Assembly (NCBI RefSeq): GCF_958295425.1
Contig: NC_081151.1
Location: forward strand, 16,278,606-16,342,605
Length of the DNA stretch: 64,000 nt
Direction: 5' to 3'
DNA from: Solea solea
Taxonomy: Eukaryota > Chordata > Actinopteri > Pleuronectiformes > Soleidae
The first letter of the stretch is position 1; each line of letters begins with the position of its first letter. Under the pieces are notes generated by a model. That model was not told the origin of the DNA and did no database searches. It was given only the letters and a program-made list of their open reading frames with translations. Shown here piece by piece: positions 1 to 10,537 of the stretch. A program made the translations under genes and the position numbers.

Positions 1-102
1 GAACGGTAGAACCAGGTACTGTATCAGTGCCGGGATCAAAGACAGAGACAACATCATGGCCCAGTAATGCTCTGTACCAAGCACCGACTCCAGACCAATC
101 AC
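1..102 (-). CDS. GLUT-like transporter exon, TM5-TM6 (cut by window edge)
   Basis: The acceptor ttctgcag|GTGATT at 102-103 opens a phase-0 exon reading VIGLESVLGTEHYWAMM and then LSLIPALIQYLVLPF. It matches the GLUT1 segment that starts VFGLDSIMG and runs into TM6. It stays open to base 1 of the window, so the transporter's C-terminal half is missing only because of the window boundary. Confidence 0.93.
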   Translation of the reverse strand, partial: MIGLESVLGTEHYWAMMLSLSLIPALIQYLVLPF

Positions 103-3100
103 CTGCAGAACACAAGTACATTTAGCTGAAAGGGTTTTTCTAAAAATGAGAAGCAAGCCAATGTTCCAAATCAAACTTTGCCTCCACTTAATATTGACGG
201 CAAACATCCAAAAGAGATCCAGTGATAGAAAACATCCTGTCCTGGCTTTCTTTTGTTTTGATACTAACAGTGAAGCTAAACATTCATTTTATGCATTTTA
301 TTGAAAAGATAAGGCTGATTTAATACAAGCCAAAAGGATCAATAATCAACAACATAAAAAAATCCATGACCTAATATTTGGTCCTTACCATTCCCAGTAA
401 GATTATTTACTAAGTCAGTAGATACTAAGTCAATATATTGAGAAACTAAGTCATTATTTTGAGATACTAAGTCAAAATGTTGAGATAAGTCAACATATTG
501 CGATATTAAGTCAATATTTTGAGATACTAAGTCAATATATTGAAATACTAAGTCATTATTTTGAGATACTAAGTCAATATATTGAGATACTAAGTCAATA
601 TATCAAGATACTAAGTCAATATATTGAGATACTGTCAATATATTGAGATACTAAGTCATTATTTTTGAGATACTAAGTCAATATATTGAGATACTAAGTC
701 ATTATTTGGAGAAACTAAGTCAATATATTGAGATACTAAGTCATTATTTGGAGATACTAAGTCAATATTTTGAGATACTAGGTCAGTATATTGAGATAGA
801 AAGGGTTTTTCTAAAAATGAGAATCAAACCAATGTTCCAAATCAAACTTTGCCTGCCCTCGATATTGACGGTAAACATCCAAAAGAGATCCAGTGATAGA
901 AAACATCCTTTCCTGGCTTTCTTTTGTTTTGATACTAACAGTGAAGCTAAACATTCATAGTGCATTTTTTTGAAAAGATAAGGCGGATTTAATACAAGCA
1001 TAAAGGATCTATAATCCACAACATTAAAAAATCCATGAACTAATATTTGGTCCTTACCATTCCCAGTAAGATTCCCGTGGCGAAGGACACCTGGTTGAGC
1101 GTAGCAAAGGCGCCTCTCAGGTTGGTGGGAGACACCTCCTGGATGTAGAGTGGATTCAGGCTCATCACTAACCCACAGAACAGGCCAAACACTAAACGTC
1201 CCAGGATGAGCACTTCAAACGACTCACTGGCTTTAGACGCAAACATCAGACCAGCCCCCACCACTGAGAGACAGTTCACTATCAGGATGGAGTTCCGTCT
1301 GGAGGGAGAGAAAGAAAAAGATAAAAAAAATATGGAAATGACTGAAACCATAGCCCCCCCCATTACTTACCTTCCGTAAGAATCTGCTACATATTTGACT
1401 CCCAGTGAACCGAGCAAGGCCCCAAAGTCCTTAATGCTGACCGACAGCGACCACAGCAGAGTCAGACTGTGATCTGGAATCGACTGGTTGTGTCTGGCTC
1501 TCCAGGTGTGATTAAAGAACTCTTCAATGATCTGACCAATAAATGTTAATAAAAGAAAAGATGATTCATTAGATTTAGGACAAATAGTGCTGGAAATCTT
1601 TGAAAACAAAAACATCACAAAAGGAAAAAGATGAACGTCTGCCTTAAAAGGTTTGTCCAGACGAAAAATCAAAACTGCTGCTTGGCAGAGTAGAGCGGAG
1701 CCTGGAGCTGAGCCCAGGAGTTTCAGCACATCGTTATATTTACTCAGTGTTTTATTGAGACGGTGAGATATTTGTGTCGCGATCAGCAGGTTTTCCAGCA
1801 GTTCTCTCCACCTGAATCATATCTTGTCAAGTAATTGTCTCTATGTGGATGATTCTATAATTTATTTGTGTTGTACGGAAACAAAAACCAACGACATTCA
1901 ACCAGCTCAGAGGTTATTGGAAATACTTATATGTAAAATAAATATCTCATGGTCCATCTTTAAAAAAGAACAAGACAAAGGTGATATATTACTTGGTACT
2001 TTAACCCACGGAGTGGGAGTGCCTGTCTGTTTGTTTGTTTGTGTTTCCGCACTTGCATTTGCCAATATGACCAGCAGAGGCTGCCAGAGGCTTGTTTGAC
2101 CTGCCTTCAAGATGACTGCAGCACATAATATTGTGAAGGGGGGACATGAGTTCCAGCAGGAAGGTCTTTTGGCTTTAAAGATCAGCTTCACCTGAACAGG
2201 GACTTGAACCCTGGACCCTCAGATTAAAAGTCTGATGCTCTACCAACTGAGCTATCCAGGCTTCGAAGGGTGCTTTTCATGGACGCAAAATTCACCCGGT
2301 GGACAAATTCTACAGAGGACAATTGGTGACAGAAGCCTCATCTATCATCTATCATCATCTAACATCTATCTAAGAGTTTTAGACTGGAGAAACCATCACT
2401 CAACAGAGGAGGTGGACTAAGACACCAATGATCAGCCACCTCCAATGCGGTCCTGAGCTCTCTTCCAAAAAGAATCAACACGCAAACGCATAACAACAGT
2501 CTGAGTCTGACACTAAGGTGATCCACGTTGCATAAATATAATACTTGATTGAGCAGCTTAACATAGGTGAGATTCAACAATCTGTTTTTTCATGTACATT
2601 TTCAATTTGTGCATTAAATACACATTAAATCTTGAAATCTATCTTGAAATATCACATATTGACAAAAGGTAAATGTGCATAATTGCAAATGGACACAGAT
2701 TCAACGGAATAAAGGATGACGTTTTGAATTCTGATTTACATTTCACAGGCAGAAATTGTAAAGATGTGTGCATTTGTGTGGACTGATGAGAAGACCACAT
2801 CTTTTCTCAAATTGCTTTTTGATCACATTGGTGGTTGTTTTGGCGTTTTCTTTTTTTATAAATCATCAAATTGCACTTTCTCATCCTTCTGTGGTGACCC
2901 TCACATTTCCACCATCTACTGCTTATCTTGGTGAACTACTCCTAGTATTCATTTAACGGCAGTTTATGAAAACGTGCATTGTCTTTTACCAAAACTGTCA
3001 AAATGTTGTCAGAAATTGCAAGAAAAACTAGGACTGCTGGGGATTAGGTAAATTGGACACTCTAAATTGACCATAGGAGTGAGTGTGAGAGTGAATGGTT

Positions 3101-4009
3101 GTTTGTCTCTATCTGTGTGTGGCCCTGCGATGGACTGGCGAACTGTCCAGGGTGTACCCCGCCTATCGCCCGATGTAGCTGAGATTGGCACAGCACCCCC
3201 CGCGACCCTCTGGCAGAGGATAAAGCGGTAGATGATGACTGACTGACTAGGACTGCACGCAGTCATGATAGGGCCCTTGGGAGTACAGCAGTTTCATGAC
3301 CTCACTTTTAATTCCACAAAACCTTTTGCGGAATTATGTAGGGTGCAAATCGCCAAAATGGATGCCAAGATTGAGTTGAGGCCACAGTTACAGTGTTTCT
3401 TTTTTTTTGTTTGTCTTGGTCTGTAACATCTACCCACCAAGTTTCAGGAAATTCAGTGGAATTCAATGAATTCCGAAGTTAAAGGGCACTTCCTGTTTCG
3501 TGGCAGAGGGTTGCTGTGGCCACGAAGTTTTGAATACACAAAACCTCTCGACAACTTTTCACCTTTAAAGTGTCTGGTACAAATTGGCGTGTTTTTTATG
3601 TCGTTACGACAAACGCGCTCGGGCGAGTTCGATCATGTAGGGTAAAAATCGCCAAAATGGATGCCAAGATTCCAAATGGCCCACTTCCTGTTGAGTTGAG
3701 GTCATGGTTACCGTCGACTTTTTTGTCCAAGCTAATGTCGTGTAGGGCTGCAACTAAGGATCGTTTTCATGATTTTCTCGATTAATGGAGTAATCGTTTG
3801 GTCCATAAAATGTCAGTTTTTCTCAGGCCTGGAAATGATGATGTTCTTGTTCATGTTTTTGTCTTTCAGCTCCCGCGTGACATGCGTACCTTGGCTGGAG
3901 CGTTGACGTTGCCGGTGTGGTAGCCGATCTGCAGTGAGCCCAGCACCGCAGCCAGGATGGAGGTGAGGAGTGTGGCTGTCAGATGGCTCTGTGTCGAGGT
4001 CAGTGGCAT
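1..4009 (-). CDS. Class I facilitative glucose transporter, GLUT1/3-like (5' half, four exons, gene span)
   Basis: This is the first part of a sugar transporter of the major facilitator superfamily (SLC2A), a plasma-membrane uniporter for glucose. Four minus-strand exons join in phase: 3890-4009, 1371-1531, 1058-1298 and 1-102; the rest lies before position 1. The encoded protein has TM1 with GSLQIGYHTGN, the glycosylation sequon NHT where GLUT1 has NQT, the WSLSVSI segment of TM2, the GRRNS loop, and EVSPTNLRGAFATLNQ matching the family motif E-SP-LRGA. Exon lengths of 161 and 241 bp equal those I recall for SLC2A1. Residues are closer to GLUT1/3 than to class II (GLUT5/9/11), but divergent enough (IKDFGALLGS, MNPLYIQE) that I do not assign a symbol. 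smoc1 lies upstream in the same orientation. Class I GLUT is secure; the exact paralogue is not. Confidence 0.93.
128..404. repeat. Copy A of an intronic tandem duplication carrying a second splice donor
   Basis: This segment is nearly the same as 799-1073: same order, about 670 bp apart, a few substitutions and a 2-bp net length difference. Copy B includes the last 16 bp of the TM3-5 exon and its donor. Copy A therefore holds a complete extra exon end (minus strand AATCTTACTGGGAATG|gtaagg at about 404-388) inside the next intron. The minisatellite lies between the two copies. Confidence 0.9.
405..798. repeat. 21-bp minisatellite
   Basis: Imperfect tandem copies of a roughly 21-bp AT-rich unit (gatactaagtcaatatattga and variants with attattttga) fill this stretch, with some shortened copies. 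It lies in the intron of the glucose transporter gene between the two arms of the duplication. The repetitive open frame across it is a by-product of the repeat, not a gene. Confidence 0.92.
799..1073. repeat. Copy B of the intronic duplication (overlaps the true exon end)
   Basis: This is the partner of 128-404. Its right end, 1058-1073, is the real 3' end of the TM3-5 exon. It is the likely original and 128-404 the derived copy, because only this one continues into coding sequence. Confidence 0.9.
1058..1298 (-). CDS. GLUT-like transporter exon, TM3 to TM5
   Basis: The acceptor is ccctccag|ACGG and the donor GGAATG|gtaagg. The exon is 241 bp, phase 2 in and phase 0 out. It completes GRRNS (the MFS loop motif), then covers TM3, FEVLILGRLVFGLFCG (TM4), and LYIQEVSPTNLRGAFATLNQ followed by ATGILLGM (TM5). 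The last 16 bp and the donor are duplicated in the following intron (see the duplication entries). Confidence 0.95.
1371..1531 (-). CDS. GLUT-like transporter exon, extracellular loop 1 and TM2
   Basis: The acceptor is ttggtcag|ATCATT and the donor GGAAG|gtaagt. The exon is 161 bp, entering in phase 0 and leaving two bases of an Arg codon. It encodes IIEEFFNHTW, including the sequon NHT at the conserved GLUT1 glycosylation position, then LTLLWSLSVSI of TM2 and YVADSYGR before the TM2-TM3 loop. The open frame upstream of 1531 is intron. Confidence 0.95.
2189..2261 (-). tRNA. tRNA-Lys (anticodon TTT), gene or recent pseudogene
   Basis: The minus strand gives a 73-nt cloverleaf: acceptor GCCTGGA, D-arm TAGCTCAGTTGGTAGAGCA, anticodon loop CTTTTAA with anticodon TTT, and T-arm with B box GGTTCAAGTCC. 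It is close to the vertebrate tRNA-Lys-TTT consensus. In the acceptor stem T4 pairs with A69 (usually C-G) and G1 faces T72 (wobble). The 3' flank shows only TTT, with no run of four or more T until over 200 bases on, so pol III termination would be poor. It lies inside the first visible intron of the glucose transporter gene, on the same strand. Confidence 0.88.
3041..3248 (+). repeat. Teleost interspersed repeat (LINE-type 3' tail)
   Basis: It contains the very common fish repeat text with gcgatggactggcgaactgt, ccagggtgtaccccgcc and gaccctctggcagaggataa, and ends in short gatgact/gactgact repeats. Related pieces occur at 20565-20715, 35145-35360, 39600-39670 and 51745-51882. I do not assign a family name with confidence; the tail of short repeats suggests retroposition. 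Confidence 0.75.
3320..3741. repeat. Dispersed repeat with internal duplicate
   Basis: The segment around atcgccaaaatggatgccaa appears twice (3336-3381 and 3635-3692). The second copy has about 20 extra bases before gagttgagg. The style matches common low-copy fish interspersed repeats. The frame at 3570-3785 is inside it and is not a gene. Confidence 0.6.
3742..3855 (+). mobile_element. hAT-like MITE fragment (CGATTAATCG family), 5' end
   Basis: It begins tagggctgcaac, the terminal sequence of a widespread teleost non-autonomous hAT-like element, and goes on with gattttctcgattaatgga and tttggtccataaaatgtca. It is truncated and ends about 35 bp from the transporter exon at 3890. Related copies are at 7753, 9836, 11595, 11845, 35005 and 56580. 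Confidence 0.7.
3890..4009 (-). CDS. GLUT-like transporter, first recognised coding exon (N-terminus and TM1)
   Basis: Reading from ATG at 4009 gives 40 residues, from MPLTSTQSHLTATLL to GSLQIGYHTGNVNAPAK. This aligns with the first 38 residues of GLUT1, which end GSLQFGYNTGVINAPQK. The donor is CAAG|gtacgc, phase 0. I chose ATG 4009 because the length fits the family. However, GLUT1 genes usually place the first few codons in a separate exon, and AG dinucleotides at 3987-3990 could serve as acceptors for such an exon, so the true start is not settled. The sequence upstream of the ATG is AT-rich. Confidence 0.85.
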
Positions 4010-5161
4010 TATTTATTAATTACACCTCACAGGAAACCACGTATGGTAAAATAAATGAATGAGTGGCTACAAGAAAGTTTTTGATGACCTGTTTATACCT
4101 TTTTTTTTTTTTTTATTAAATACTGTATATAACTGCATTGCAGTACGGATATAAAATATAGATTACATAAACAGACCATGAGTGTTTCTCAAATGACTGG
4201 TTACTGAAGTTAATACATTTTTATGTTATATCTAATCACGAAAAAGTAATATTTTATCAGATGGAGGGGGAAAAGAATATCAGTCGACTTTAGCTACAAT
4301 GCATAAATATTTAGCTTAAACCTTAACTCATGGTTATTTGTAAGGGTCAAAGGAACGGGAACCGCAGTATTTTCACACACAGGCAAGATGTCCAGAATCT
4401 TAATGACCACAAGTGAGTGTAAATGCTCTTTGTGTCACCGTGTAGAAAATGAGCTAAAACAAAACAAACCTCCTGGCTCGCCATTTGTGTGGATGAGACC
4501 CTCGGGGTGCACACGCATTTATTTCCTGGTGACTCTGAAAATAATAAATCAAAACAGAGATGATGGCAGAATTAGAGCGACGCACAATAACTGTATAGCA
4601 CTATGACGACAGATATACTGTGCATGTGATGATACGGCAAGGAGATATCATATCATGGACCTTTTAGTTAGTTATTATTAGTTTTTTAAATACAAATATG
4701 GATTTAATATTTGAAAATTTGACAGCATAAAAAAACTGAATGCTGTTGAATCCAAACAGAAAATGCAAGACAGGTAATATGTAGATTTTGAGAATTTATA
4801 AGTCACTACACAACATACTTACCTGTGTTTTGCACTAAAGCAGAAGTGTATCCAAAATGTCGATGAAAAACTTAAAAATAAAGTAAATAAAATACAGATA
4901 TCCAGTTGGTTGTTGCTCTGAGGAGGAAAACTGCATCAAAAACACACTTGTGTGCTTCAAACACTGGATTAACATTAAGGTTTAGATTAAAATTCAAAAC
5001 ATTTCATTCAATATCAAGTAGTTGTCCTGTAACACCTGTTCTTCATTGTAAGGTCTATATCTCTACATATGTAGTCAAGTTCTCACCAGTGTCTCTGAGC
5101 CTCTGTTGAGCCGTGCGAACGCCTGAATTTCAGATACTGTATGAGTGTGTACAACATGCAT

Positions 5162-5187
5162 ACACACACACACACACACACACACAG
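5162..5187. repeat. (CA)n microsatellite
   Basis: An uninterrupted CA dinucleotide run of about 13 units. Confidence 0.95.
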
Positions 5188-5454
5188 TCATGATGAAGTC
5201 TCACCCAGCTGGTGAATTTGGGGCAGGCCCGTCAGAATGGCAGCGACTTGCAGGCCTCCGCTTGTTCTCATGGACCAGCTGATGGACGTCCTCAAGTTCT
5301 CACCGACCCATGATCGGTGCTCCAGTTACGTTTGAACATCGAGTCAACTTTGATCTGAATATTAAATTACACCAATGATTCCACAGCTGAATGAAGATGC
5401 TCCGCCATTTTGAGCGCTGCAAAGGCGTTTTGCCAGTAACATAGTTGTGTTTTC

Positions 5455-5485
<31 letters not shown>

Positions 5486-5486
5486 G
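5455..5486. repeat. (TG)n microsatellite
   Basis: A TG dinucleotide run with one CG interruption near its end. Confidence 0.95.
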
Positions 5487-6728
5487 GGGGCTGTGATGAT
5501 TAAAAAGCCTGGCGTTCGACCTCGAAGTATCCTTCTAGGAGCAAAGAACAAACGCTAAACTGCATCCGTATGTTTTGTGTGCTTCATCTAAATGTGGGCT
5601 CTGTCAAGCAGTACTGTCAGACCTGACTGGGGGAGCGTATGTGTGTATACAGCAGCAGCACGGGAGGGGACAGAGACAAGAAGTGTGAACGGCCGCATTT
5701 CTGAGCAGTAGAATTCACTTCTGAAACCTTTCTTTGTGTTTTCATTTACACTTACAACTTGTTTGCAGCCGTTCCACCGAACTATTTTAATGTTGTGTGG
5801 CGCTGATAGACTTTTTTGTGTGAACTAATTTGACGACGACAGACATTTGTAGATTTTTAAATGTTAAAAATCTACAAAAAAAATGCTCAGATGAACCTCT
5901 GGTACATTAGAGCACAAAAATACTTAAAATAGTTTGTTGTCATTGGGTGATAAAATGCATTGTCCACCTGCGAGCTCTGATCTTGCAGCTGAGTCCTCAA
6001 TTAGCATGCGGGCACGTCTGTCTAGAATGTGACCTTTGACCCCTGGCCTCCTGGCAGGTGACCCCATGACCCTGAGCTCCGGCTGCCGGGCAGGTGCTGG
6101 TGTGCAGTTGCAGTGTACACCAGCATCATCCCCCCACAGCTAATGTGTAGCTATCACACAGTCCTCTCTAATTACCTGTAATGGTGTTGGATCTGCTTCT
6201 AAGTGTTTCAATGCACACACATGTTTTATTTTTTTTATTTACTTTTTTTTTTACTGAGCGACCTCTACACAGACCCATGTGATCCATGTTAATTGTTGTG
6301 ATTTTTTTGTGCTAAAACAAGTGGTGATTGTCAGTGGAGCTGATTCCAAAAGACCTTGTATTTAACACATTTGATTTATTATTTAATTAACTGACAATGT
6401 AAATAATTTAGAGGCTCTTCAGCTATGAAAATGAATGTAGAAACAACATGTACATATAAAAGACTTATTTTGAGGCTATAAAAACTACGGGTTTTATGTA
6501 CAGTATTTTCTATAGTAAATTATTATATGGGTTGTATAATGAATTAGGTTGTATATACATCTTTTGCCCATAAACCCTCCTAAATGTTACACACTAGACC
6601 ATTAAACCACATCTTGTATCACTTGCACTGCCCACACGTCACTTTCAGAACACAAATTCCACTCTTCACCTATGAAAGCCCCTTTGCCTCTACCCACCTA
6701 CCCTTCAACAAAGGAGAAAACACACTCT

Positions 6729-6752
6729 CACACACACACACACACACACACA
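6729..6752. repeat. (CA)n microsatellite
   Basis: A CA dinucleotide run of about 12 units. Confidence 0.95.
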
Positions 6753-6881
6753 TACATCCCTAAGCAGCTGCGTCATTATAAAACTCTTTTGAACTTCACA
6801 CTGGAAGTCAAAAGCCACATGTGTCAGTACAAGACAGATGTACTGCAGCTGCCTTGGCTCCAGTTCCATCTGTGATACAAA

Positions 6882-6916
6882 CCCCCCCCCCCCCCCCCCC
6901 CTCCTCCCCTCCCCCC
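6882..6916. repeat. Homopolymeric C tract and C-rich stretch
   Basis: About 20 consecutive C, followed by a ctcctcccctccccccc stretch. The minus strand is therefore G-rich with several long G-runs and could form a quadruplex. It lies just downstream, on the minus strand, of the candidate transporter promoter. Length may be unreliable in sequencing. Confidence 0.9.
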
Positions 6917-6928
6917 CTGCAGCCTCAC

Positions 6929-7061
6929 CCTCCTCCTCTTCCCATCATGCACCGACAACATCCACAACTTTGAAGTCTCATCACTAAATCAGAGCATTTC
7001 TCACTGCGCATATATCCACAGGCCACACCGTGTTCCTCCTCTGTAACGTCGCTTATTTATA
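6929..7061 (-). promoter_or_regulatory. Candidate TATA promoter and short first exon for the transporter
   Basis: The minus strand has TATAAATA at 7061-7054, flanked by a GC-richer stretch. About 105-115 bases further on there is ATGATGGGAAGAGGAGGAGG|gtgagg, with the ATG at 6948 and a donor after 6929. Spliced to an AG at 3988-3987 (exon from 3986), it would read M-M-G-R-G-G-G-H-L-T-A-T-L-L in frame with TM1. Short first coding exons are known for GLUT1-type genes. This is inference from one TATA box and one donor; it may be chance. Confidence 0.3.
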
Positions 7062-7752
7062 GAGCGAGTCCCCGCTTAGTCCGCCTTTAGTGATTCATTA
7101 CGGTATGTTCAAACAATGCTGCCGACTCGTGTCAACTTTCAAATCAAGGAAAGTAAAGTCAACAAAAGTACAACTCATAAAGTTTCGTTAGAAACGTTCA
7201 TTAATGTCAGGTCATGAGAGTTGATTGGCTCAGCTTACGCTGTGTCATATCCGTGTGTGAACCTACAACCTGCAGTGAACCATCTTCACCTTTAGGGGTC
7301 AGCATTGAGACCTTTTCTCCCATCACATTCCTCGGTGCTTTCTCATCTGCTCACAGCACCGACAGGTCCAAACTGTCCGGATCAGTTGTTGCTTCTGTTG
7401 TTGTTCACTGGTTTCACTGCACCACATTTAAGGGAAGTGATGAGGAGAAATATTTAGAAGTGACAAAACTAGACAAAGACATTTAAGGCAAAGAAAAATG
7501 ATCAGAAATTTCTCTCTTTCTGAAGTCAAAATGAGCAGATGCTTGGAAATACACTTTAGTGGCTCTTTTGTGGTGCATTCCATTTACGTCGAAGGTCAGA
7601 AGATTGGTATTCTGTTATTCTGACCAGTAGTTAACAACAAAGACTACTATGACAACAGTGCAACAGACTTAATATGATACTAATATGAGAGAAAGGCAAT
7701 AATCTTAGGCATTGATGGGGTAGTCTCGACTAGAAGGCATTATAATTCCTTG

Positions 7753-8083
7753 TATGCAACTAACGATTATTTTCATCATCGATTAATCTGTCGATTGTTT
7801 TCTCGATAAATCGATTAATCGTTTGGTCCATAAAATCTTTAAAAAATGTTGATCGTGTTCGTCAAACCTGGAAATGATGATGTTCTCAAGTGTCTTGTTT
7901 TGTCCACAAACCAAAATGATTCACTTTTAAATAAGTGACATTAAATACTTAAATACTCACATTTAAGAAGCTTAAACAATCGGAAATCTTGTTTTAATCA
8001 TGAAAAAAAGCTTCAAACCGATTAATCGATTAACAAAATAGTTGTCGATTCATTTAGTAATCGATGAATTGTTTCAGCTCTAC
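7753..8083 (+). mobile_element. hAT-like MITE (CGATTAATCG family), nearly complete
   Basis: It runs from atgcaactaacgattatttt through tttggtccataaaat, tgtcttgttttgtccacaaa and cttaaacaatcggaaatctt to aaccgattaatcgattaaca and the closing gtttcagctctac. The ends resemble inverted tagggctgcaac/gctct termini. No transposase frame. Confidence 0.75.
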
Positions 8084-9835
8084 TTGAAACAGCTAAATGA
8101 TAGCCTTGTTCATGATTTAGGTGATTTTTTTTTTGGTAATGCTGTGTCATTAGATCAAATAGCTGAGAAATTGAACGTACGTTGAAGAAGCGGTTTCAGT
8201 TTTCGTCACGGTGCCAAAAAGCTGCCCCTGAGTCCACACATTTTCAAAAACATCAGTCCGTTTCACCCAATGACAACACATGTCAGCGTTTTTTGTTTTT
8301 CCAGCACATCTATAATTTCATCAGCTATGATTAAGAAACAAATGTCCAAACATCTTGAAATGGTCTGGATGAGCAGTGGAAACGTTGCTGGTGAGGAGCA
8401 GGATCATCTTGGCTTCCTCGCTGTCAGACTGACAGTCATCTGTAAACCTCCATCACTATACATCCCCCTGGTGATTAGCTGTGATTACTGGACTGTTAGG
8501 TTTCTGTTAGTGCTTGCATGTGATGTGCAGCTCTGCAGCATCTGGAAGCACTTCAGCAGACACACACACACACACAGTCTTGTGTTCAAACTCAAAGAGA
8601 CACTCAAGAGTCTGCACGGTCTTCTCAGAAAGATGAGTTTTCTTTTCTCTTTCTTGGCACGAGTGTCCAGTCCGAATTAGACTAGAAGTGGATTTTTTTT
8701 TGGTTGTAGTGGATTAAGTGATGGATACAGCATACAGTCTCTATGGTGTCTAGTGGTGATGACAGGAATCATAAAATACAAGCCAAATAAAAAAAACAAA
8801 TTGAAATCTGCTCTGAGCTGATAATATAAAGTCTGCTCTAAACATCAGCTACTGTAGCAAAATGTTGACGTGAAGCCGATTAGTCAGAATGGCACACCCG
8901 CAATGTGACCCACATTTCACTGTAGAAAAAAAACAAAGTACATATTTACAACAGGAGCCATGTTTTTGTCACGTGTTCATCAGCCATCGCAGTGACTCTT
9001 GGGAATTTAATAAGAAAAACGTACACAACTCAAAACAGACATTCAAACCACATCAGTAGCTCACAGTTCTTCCCCACCATACAATCCTGTCCCAATCCTT
9101 CCCAAATGTGAATACATTTGATTTTTTTCACATACCAAAACTTGTTGATCAGGTGTTTTTTCCTCCCTGCTCAGTCACTGACTCTTACATAAGGTGGCGA
9201 AGCTCCACGTATGCGTTGAGCGTTTCGCAGAGCACGACTGACATCAGCTGCTGGAGGACACACACCGAGTGTGTTTACACACAACATGACGGCACTCATT
9301 TTTACAACGCGGACTCAAATATTTATTTGAAGGACTGGCATTTGTCAATGCCACCGTGTTGTTTACATCCACAGGGATAAACGTGAGCATGACAGTGACA
9401 ATGAGCAGATATTAATGGGATAAACATCTTATATTTAAATATAAGATAGAAGGTTCTTTTATATTACAATAATATGAAGTGTATTTTAAACATTTGTCTT
9501 GACTGTGTTCTGTTAGGGGAAAAATAAACCCGGCGACTGTGCAGAGATGAACTTTTGATCACTGCTCATAAAAATGAATAGCATATGGAGGTTATGATTA
9601 ATATGCTGCAAACAGGGGCGTTTAGAGGCTTTTTTTGGGCGTCCCCAAGCAAAAGGGACTGGGGCAAATCTGAACGTCCTCCCCTCAAACATTGGCATAT
9701 CTAAATTATTCAACATATTCTTAATTCTTCTCTTGTCTTCGCATGATTCGTAGTTCAAACTTTACTATTTTAATTGCTTTGAGTGTTAACAACCTCCTTC
9801 TTAAACATTTAATATTTCCTGTTTTCTTTGCCCCA

Positions 9836-9983
9836 TATCACAAACGAATAATAAGAACAGATAACATCATTTTTAGGTTTCGGGAAACACCGATCAACAT
9901 TTTCTGACATGTAAGCAATGACTCCATTGAATTGAGAAAATAAACGACAGGTTAATGAACATAACTGTTAGTTGCAGTGGTAA
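9836..9983 (-). mobile_element. hAT-like MITE fragment, reverse orientation
   Basis: It contains gaaacaccgatcaacatttt and gagaaaataaacgacaggtt, ending in gttagttgcagtgg: the reverse complement of the element at 7753-8083, with internal losses. Confidence 0.65.
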
Positions 9984-10537
9984 TTACTATTCGCTTAGTG
10001 GGGTGTGAGAAAAGTAGCCACGGTGATAAGTTACACAACACAGTGTGCAGGATATGTGTAAACCAATGGTTTATTCGTGGTGGTTTGACCTTAAAGCTGT
10101 AGTTAGATAGTTTTCATTCACCTCTTTTGTTTAGTTTCAGAGCGCTTATCAAAATCATACAGACACACCAAAACAGAGCAAAAAGGAAACAGTATTTCCT
10201 CAGCGTGGTTAGGTGTTAGCAAGCTTCTGCTAACATGCTAACCATCATACAGACACATAAGGCAATAATATTTCAGGGTTGTCCTTAGTTTTGAAGTCTC
10301 TAAAGCTGTAAGCGGCTTTAGTTTGTGTATATAAAGCCACTGCTGGGTGTTTCAGTGTAAGTCTATATGATTATACAGTTAGCAGTGTGTATCTACTGTA
10401 CCAGTATTGTGAGTGGAAGAATGGACGTGACGGTAAAATGACTCTAATACCTGCTTTACGCGTTTCACAATTCTCACAATCAGTTACTATATGTTTTTTT
10501 GAAAGATATGTTCTTACTAAACTTACAAAAAAAAAAG

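Larger units (their letters stand above)
1532..3889. other. GLUT-like gene intron: tRNA-Lys and repeats
   Basis: Between the two first coding exons I see the tRNA-Lys sequence, short CTATCAT-type simple sequence near 2340-2370, the interspersed repeats at 3041-3248 and 3320-3741, and an hAT-like fragment against the upstream exon. Nothing coding is supported here. Confidence 0.7.
4010..10537. other. Region between the transporter start and smoc1 3' UTR
   Basis: No coding exon is supported. Contents: CA/GT microsatellites at 5162-5187, 5455-5486 and 6729-6752; a C-run at 6882-6901; a candidate TATA promoter near 6929-7061; and hAT-like fragments at 7753-8083 and 9836-9983. At 4815-4822 there is a good minus-strand donor (ACAG|gtaagt) without an ATG in the preceding frame, a possible untranslated transporter exon but only a guess. 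Confidence 0.6.

Noticed and set aside
706..960. Repeated SQYIEIL peptide frame
   Set aside because: It is the translation of the 21-bp minisatellite and the duplicated intron segment; no splice or homology support.
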